Positions 1 through 6,439 of a stretch of 6,439 nucleotides of DNA are shown in pieces; the first letter of the stretch is position 1; the number at the start of each line of letters is the position of its first letter. Position numbers and translations under genes: made by a program. A model generated the notes under the pieces. The model ran no database searches and was not told the DNA's origin. It saw nothing but the letters and a program-made list of their open reading frames with translations. Origin of the DNA: Azoarcus sp. (GTDB taxonomy: Bacteria > Pseudomonadota > Gammaproteobacteria > Burkholderiales > Rhodocyclaceae); the NCBI GenBank assembly GCA_031268685.1, contig JAIRWW010000168.1, positions 1 to 6,439 on the forward strand. The letters are read 5' to 3'.

Positions 1-1109
1 ATGCCGCGCCCAAAACCGCCGCCACAGACAAAGCGCAGCCCGTAAACACGCCGTCCAGCGCTGCGCCCAACGCCGACTTCGCCTACGAAAAAACCCGGCT
101 CAATCCCGATTTCACCTTCGATACCCTGGTTACGGGCCGCGCCAACGACCTCGCCCGCGCCGCGGCCAAGCAGGTGGCACAAAATCCAGGCACGTCCTAC
201 AGCCCGCTCTTTATCTACGGCGGCGTCGGACTGGGCAAGACCCACCTCGTGCATGCCATCGGCAACGAAGTGTTCAAGCATAACCCCCGCGCGGTAGTGC
301 GCTACGTGCATTCCGAGGATTTCGGTTCCGACGTGGTGCGCGCCTACCAGCAAAAAAGCTTCGACGCGCTCAAGCGCTATTACCGTTCGCTCGACCTGCT
401 CATCATCGACGACATCCAGTTTTTCCGCACCAAGGACAGGACAAAAGAAGAGTTCTTCCACGCCTTCAATGCGCTCACCGAGGCAAAAAAACAGATCGTC
501 ATCACCTGTGACACCTACCCCAAGGATATCCAGGGCCTGGAAGACCGCCTGATCTCGCGCTTCGACTGGGGGCTGACGGTACAGATCGAAGCGCCAGAAC
601 TGGAAATGCGCGTCGCCATACTGCAAAAGAAGGCCGAGGCGCTGAAAGTGGCGCTCGACGACGACGTGGCCTTTCTGATCGCCAAGAACCTGCGCTCGAA
701 CGTGCGCGAACTCGAAGGCGCGCTCAACAAGGTGGTCGCCTACGCCCGTTTTCATAGCCGCGACATTTCGCTCGATCTCGCCAAGGAGGCGCTCAGGGAT
801 CTGCTCAACGCCCACAACCGCCAACTGTCAGTCGAACACATCCAGAAGACAGTAGCCGATTACTACAAGATCAAGGTCACCGACATGCACTCCAAGAAAC
901 GCACCCGCGCCATCGCGCGTCCGCGTCAGGTAGCAATGTGGCTGGCCAAGGAACTGACCGCGATGTCCCTGCCCGCGATCGGCGAAGCCTTCGGCGGACG
1001 CGATCACACCACGGTGCTGCACGCCTGCCGCACCGTGACCGGCCTGCGCCAGCGCGACCAGCAGCTCAACCATGACGTGCATGTGCTCACCCAGGTCTTG
1101 CGGGGATGA
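1..1109 (+). CDS. dnaA: Chromosomal replication initiator protein DnaA (5' truncated)
   Basis: DnaA binds DnaA boxes at oriC, oligomerises when bound to ATP and melts the origin. The gene enters from the left edge; the first complete codon is at 3, and 368 residues remain. Domain I and part of the linker are missing. The first ~30 residues are an Ala/Pro/Thr-rich linker (domain II), then the AAA+ domain begins near [14 protein letters not shown]. Visible motifs are Walker [10 protein letters not shown] (about 219-245), Walker [11 protein letters not shown] (396-425), sensor [11 protein letters not shown], the arginine-finger region [10 protein letters not shown], and sensor [14 protein letters not shown]. 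Domain IV carries the signature [12 protein letters not shown] (from about 993), which reads the DnaA box. The ATG at position 1 is out of frame and is not a start. The GTG at 174 lies inside the AAA+ domain and is also not a start. The TGA stop is at 1107-1109. dnaN follows after 64 bases on the same strand. The identification is certain; only the N-terminus is unknown. Confidence 0.98.
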   Translation, partial: AAPKTAATDKAQPVNTPSSAAPNADFAYEKTRLNPDFTFDTLVTGRANDLARAAAKQVAQNPGTSYSPLFIYGGVGLGKTHLVHAIGNEVFKHNPRAVVRYVHSEDFGSDVVRAYQQKSFDALKRYYRSLDLLIIDDIQFFRTKDRTKEEFFHAFNALTEAKKQIVITCDTYPKDIQGLEDRLISRFDWGLTVQIEAPELEMRVAILQKKAEALKVALDDDVAFLIAKNLRSNVRELEGALNKVVAYARFHSRDISLDLAKEALRDLLNAHNRQLSVEHIQKTVADYYKIKVTDMHSKKRTRAIARPRQVAMWLAKELTAMSLPAIGEAFGGRDHTTVLHACRTVTGLRQRDQQLNHDVHVLTQVLRG

Positions 1110-1134
1110 GCCATCGTTCCAGACCGATTTTTTT
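1094..1134 (+). terminator. Possible intrinsic terminator or attenuator at the end of dnaA
   Basis: An outer stem of GGTCT (1094-1098) with AGACC (1121-1125) encloses a small inner stem GATG (1105-1108) / CATC (1112-1115) with a three-base loop. The fold is followed by a run of seven T residues (1128-1134). The hairpin overlaps the dnaA stop codon. The stem is interrupted by bulges and is weak, so it may only reduce read-through into dnaN. A second run of six T residues (1147-1152) follows without a clear stem. Seen: the repeats and T tract. Inferred: the function. Confidence 0.3.
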
Positions 1135-1173
1135 CATCAATCCGGATTTTTTCCTCCTCCTGCCGAACCGACC

Positions 1174-4877
<3,704 letters not shown>

Positions 4878-4953
4878 ACGGCCTCGGATGCCTGGATGGC
4901 AAGTTTTCGCCAAGTTCAATCTGACGATGCCGCGCCAAGTAATCTGGAACATT

Positions 4954-4997
4954 CCGGACGCTGCGAAAGGCTTGGTTTCGCCTTTCACAGCGTCCGG
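4954..4997. repeat. Stem-loop A downstream of gyrB
   Basis: CCGGACGCTG (4954-4963) pairs with CAGCGTCCGG (4988-4997). After one C/A mismatch, GAAAGGC (4965-4971) pairs with GCCTTTC (4980-4986). This gives 17 pairs over an 18-position stem with an eight-base loop. No T run follows on either strand, so it is not a textbook intrinsic terminator. It could still protect the gyrB mRNA 3' end or be part of a repeat element. Confidence 0.85.
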
Positions 4998-5019
4998 CAA
5001 CACGGAATACCACAAGATA

Positions 5020-5064
5020 AAATGGACGAAAATCATCCACGCGGTGGATGATTTTCGTCCATTT
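5020..5064. repeat. Stem-loop B: perfect 21-bp palindrome with 3-base loop
   Basis: The bases at 5020-5040 are the exact reverse complement of 5044-5064, with loop GCG (5041-5043). The arm begins AAATGGACG and ends CATCCAC. The arms are A-rich at the outer left and T-rich at the outer right (CCATTT), so it could work weakly as a bidirectional terminator, although the T run is only three long. A perfect palindrome of this length outside a gene is unlikely by chance. It fits a dispersed REP/MITE-like element or a strong terminator. Function is inferred. Confidence 0.9.
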
Positions 5065-5106
5065 GGTGGTTGATTTCCAGCCACATGCAGGCGTAAAGTG
5101 ACCGGC

Positions 5107-6369
5107 ATGCACCGCCGTCACATTGCCTCCCAATTGCTTGAAGCTCTTGCCGATACGCCAGTCGTCGTTCTCAGCGGCGCACGCCAGACCGGCAAGAGTA
5201 CCCTCGCGCGAACGCTGCCAGAAGCCGCGCCGCGCCGTTATCTCACACTCGATGACGACTCCACGCTGTCCGCGGCGCGCAGCGACCCGACAGGCTTCAT
5301 CGCGGCGCTGGATGGCCCGGTGGCACTGGACGAAATCCAGCGCGCGCCGGAACTCTTTCTCGCCATCAAGGCGGCGGTCGACCGCGACCGCGCGGCGGGC
5401 GGAGGCGCGGGCCGTTTTCTGCTGACCGGCTCCGCCAACGTCATGCTCATCCCAAGGCTCGCCGACTCGCTGGCCGGACGCATGGAAATCGTAAGTCTCA
5501 TGCCTTTTTCCTGTGCCGAGTGTGCGGACGAGCCAGATTTCAACCGCGCGGACTGGCTTTTCGATGGCGCACTCGACAAAGCGCCGCCGCCTTGCGAGCG
5601 CGCTGTCTTTATCGAACACCTGCTGGCCGGCGGCTTTCCGGAAGCCGTGCTGCGAACATCCGCCCGCCGCCGCGCGGCCTGGTTCGACAGCTACCTGCAA
5701 GCCATCCTGCAACGCGATGTGCGCGAACTGGCCAGTGTCGGGCAGCTTGCCGAAATGCCCGGCCTCGTCCAAATCCTCGCCCACCGCAGCGCAAACCTGC
5801 TGAACTTCGCCGAACTGTCGCGCAGCAGCGGCATCGCGCAAACCACGCTCAAGCGTTATTTCTCCCTGCTGGAAACCCTGTTCCTGCTTCATCGCCTGCC
5901 GGCCTGGGAGCGCAACCCCGGCAAACGCCTCGTCAAAGCGCCGAAAGTATTCCTGCCGGACTCCGGTCTGCTCGCCCACATCACCGGCCTTACCGCTGGC
6001 GGCATCGCGGCATCGCCCGGGCTGCCCGGCGCGCTCGTCGAAACATTCGCCGCCAGCGAACTCCTCAAGCACCTCGCCTTTTCGGCGCGCGGCCTGAGTC
6101 TCTGGCATTACCGCACCCAGGGCGGCGCGGAAATCGACTTTTTGCTCGAAGACCGGCAAGGCTTTCTTACCGGCATCGAAGTCAAAGCCGCCGCCACCGT
6201 TACCTCCGGAGATTTCAAAAGCCTGCGCCACCTGCGGGAAACCGAAGCGAAACGCTTCCGACGGGGAATCGTGCTATACACCGGAAACGAACTCGTGCCG
6301 TTCGGAGGAGATATGTTCGCCGTTCCCATGTCGGTATGGTGGGCAAACTCACGGGATTGCCAGAAATAA
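5107..6369 (+). CDS. AAA_14/DUF4143-type ATPase of unknown function
   Basis: This is a predicted cytoplasmic P-loop ATPase of the AAA_14 plus DUF4143 architecture, widespread and patchily distributed in bacteria and archaea, with no settled role. The product is 420 residues. Walker A GARQTGKST is at residues 24-32, the Walker B-like PVALDEIQ at 71-78, and the sensor-like strand RFLLTGSAN at 103-111. A winged-helix-like segment (about 232-262, LNFAELSRSSGIAQTTLKRY) may bind DNA. The DUF4143 part contains VFLPDSGLLAHITGL (281-295). It ends in a PD-(D/E)XK-like nuclease fold signature, GGAEIDFLL (E342, D344) and GIEVKA (E358, K360), with all expected acidic and lysine positions present. The start is ATG 5107, giving MHRRHI as in relatives. 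GTG 5098, with AGG six bases upstream, would add three residues and is a real alternative. No signal peptide or membrane segment is seen. It is separated from gyrB by hairpins, so it is probably a separate transcript. It does not belong to the replication cluster and is likely an acquired gene. Confidence 0.88.
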   Translation: MHRRHIASQLLEALADTPVVVLSGARQTGKSTLARTLPEAAPRRYLTLDDDSTLSAARSDPTGFIAALDGPVALDEIQRAPELFLAIKAAVDRDRAAGGGAGRFLLTGSANVMLIPRLADSLAGRMEIVSLMPFSCAECADEPDFNRADWLFDGALDKAPPPCERAVFIEHLLAGGFPEAVLRTSARRRAAWFDSYLQAILQRDVRELASVGQLAEMPGLVQILAHRSANLLNFAELSRSSGIAQTTLKRYFSLLETLFLLHRLPAWERNPGKRLVKAPKVFLPDSGLLAHITGLTAGGIAASPGLPGALVETFAASELLKHLAFSARGLSLWHYRTQGGAEIDFLLEDRQGFLTGIEVKAAATVTSGDFKSLRHLRETEAKRFRRGIVLYTGNELVPFGGDMFAVPMSVWWANSRDCQK

Positions 6370-6439
6370 ATACCATCGACTTAAAGCAAAAGAATGCAAA
6401 ACAATACAAAGTAGAGTTCGGCGGTATGGGTGAAATGGC
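6336..6439 (+). CDS. Possible start of a downstream gene, cut by the window end
   Basis: A frame opens at ATG 6336 inside the last 34 bases of the ATPase gene and stays open for 34 codons to the window edge. It reads MVGKLTGLPE, then a Lys/Gln/Asn-rich stretch, then KVEFGGMGEM. After the ATPase stop the bases become clearly AT-rich compared with the rest of the window, and the peptide there is protein-like. No Shine-Dalgarno sequence is seen before 6336. The ATG at 6426 is in the same frame and could be the true start. I do not recognise the product. The overlap would suggest translational coupling with the ATPase, as in a two-gene unit, but the fragment is too short to be sure it is a gene. 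Confidence 0.3.
   Translation, partial: MVGKLTGLPEINTIDLKQKNAKQYKVEFGGMGEM

Larger units (their letters stand above)
4878..5106. other. Intergenic region after gyrB with two strong stem-loops
   Basis: This 229-base gap lies between the gyrB stop and the ATPase start. It holds two strong stem-loops (4954-4997 and 5020-5064) separated by 22 bases. A 61-codon open frame (4888-5073) spans both of them but lacks a Shine-Dalgarno sequence and resembles no family I know. Its C-terminal part simply reads through the palindromes. No tRNA, clear sigma-70 promoter or consensus DnaA box was seen. The stem-loops may end gyrB transcription or belong to a dispersed repeat element. Confidence 0.6.

Noticed and set aside
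1..3. ATG at the first base of the window as a dnaA start
   Set aside because: It is out of frame with the DnaA reading frame, which continues to the left of the window; the linker is already in progress at this point.
5033..5051. Inverted pair of DnaA-box-like sequences (TCATCCACG) at the tip of stem-loop B
   Set aside because: Each differs from the consensus TTATCCACA at two positions. They are inverted only because they are part of the palindrome. No other boxes cluster nearby, so this is not evidence of an origin.
4888..5073. A 61-codon + strand open frame in the gap after gyrB
   Set aside because: There is no ribosome site and no recognisable family. Much of it is the read-through of two palindromes, whose opposite strand gives similar peptides. 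It looks like a by-product of the repeat rather than a gene.

Overview
The window is a GC-rich stretch of bacterial chromosome carrying the replication-initiation gene cluster dnaA (5' end missing) - dnaN - gyrB, followed by an accessory ATPase gene. All genes are on the + strand. The protein sequences are proteobacterial. The best fit is a betaproteobacterium: the DnaA sensor I region reads [10 protein letters not shown], GyrB has the long Gram-negative form (830 residues), and recF is absent between dnaN and gyrB, as in many betaproteobacteria. Genus and species cannot be fixed from the sequence alone.

Layout: 1-1109 is the 3' part of dnaA (linker, AAA+ domain, DNA-binding domain IV). A weak stem-loop followed by seven T residues overlaps its stop codon. 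After 64 bases comes dnaN (1174-2280), the beta sliding clamp. A 104-base gap follows, holding overlapping inverted repeats, then gyrB (2385-4877), the ATPase subunit of DNA gyrase. The 229-base gap after gyrB has no convincing gene but contains two strong stem-loops, one of them a perfect 21-bp palindrome with a 3-base loop. Next is a 420-residue AAA_14/DUF4143-type ATPase (5107-6369). Its 3' end overlaps an open frame that runs off the window in a noticeably more AT-rich stretch.

The first three genes act together. DnaA opens the origin, the beta clamp tethers the polymerase (and in Gram-negatives promotes DnaA-ATP hydrolysis through Hda), and gyrase supplies negative supercoils. The origin is expected upstream of dnaA, outside the window. 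The ATPase is not part of this core set. It probably marks the point where the conserved cluster gives way to variable DNA.

I see no clear evidence of an undescribed system. The points most worth a second look are the paired palindromes after gyrB, the competing hairpins in the gyrB leader, and the ATPase with its overlapping downstream frame.
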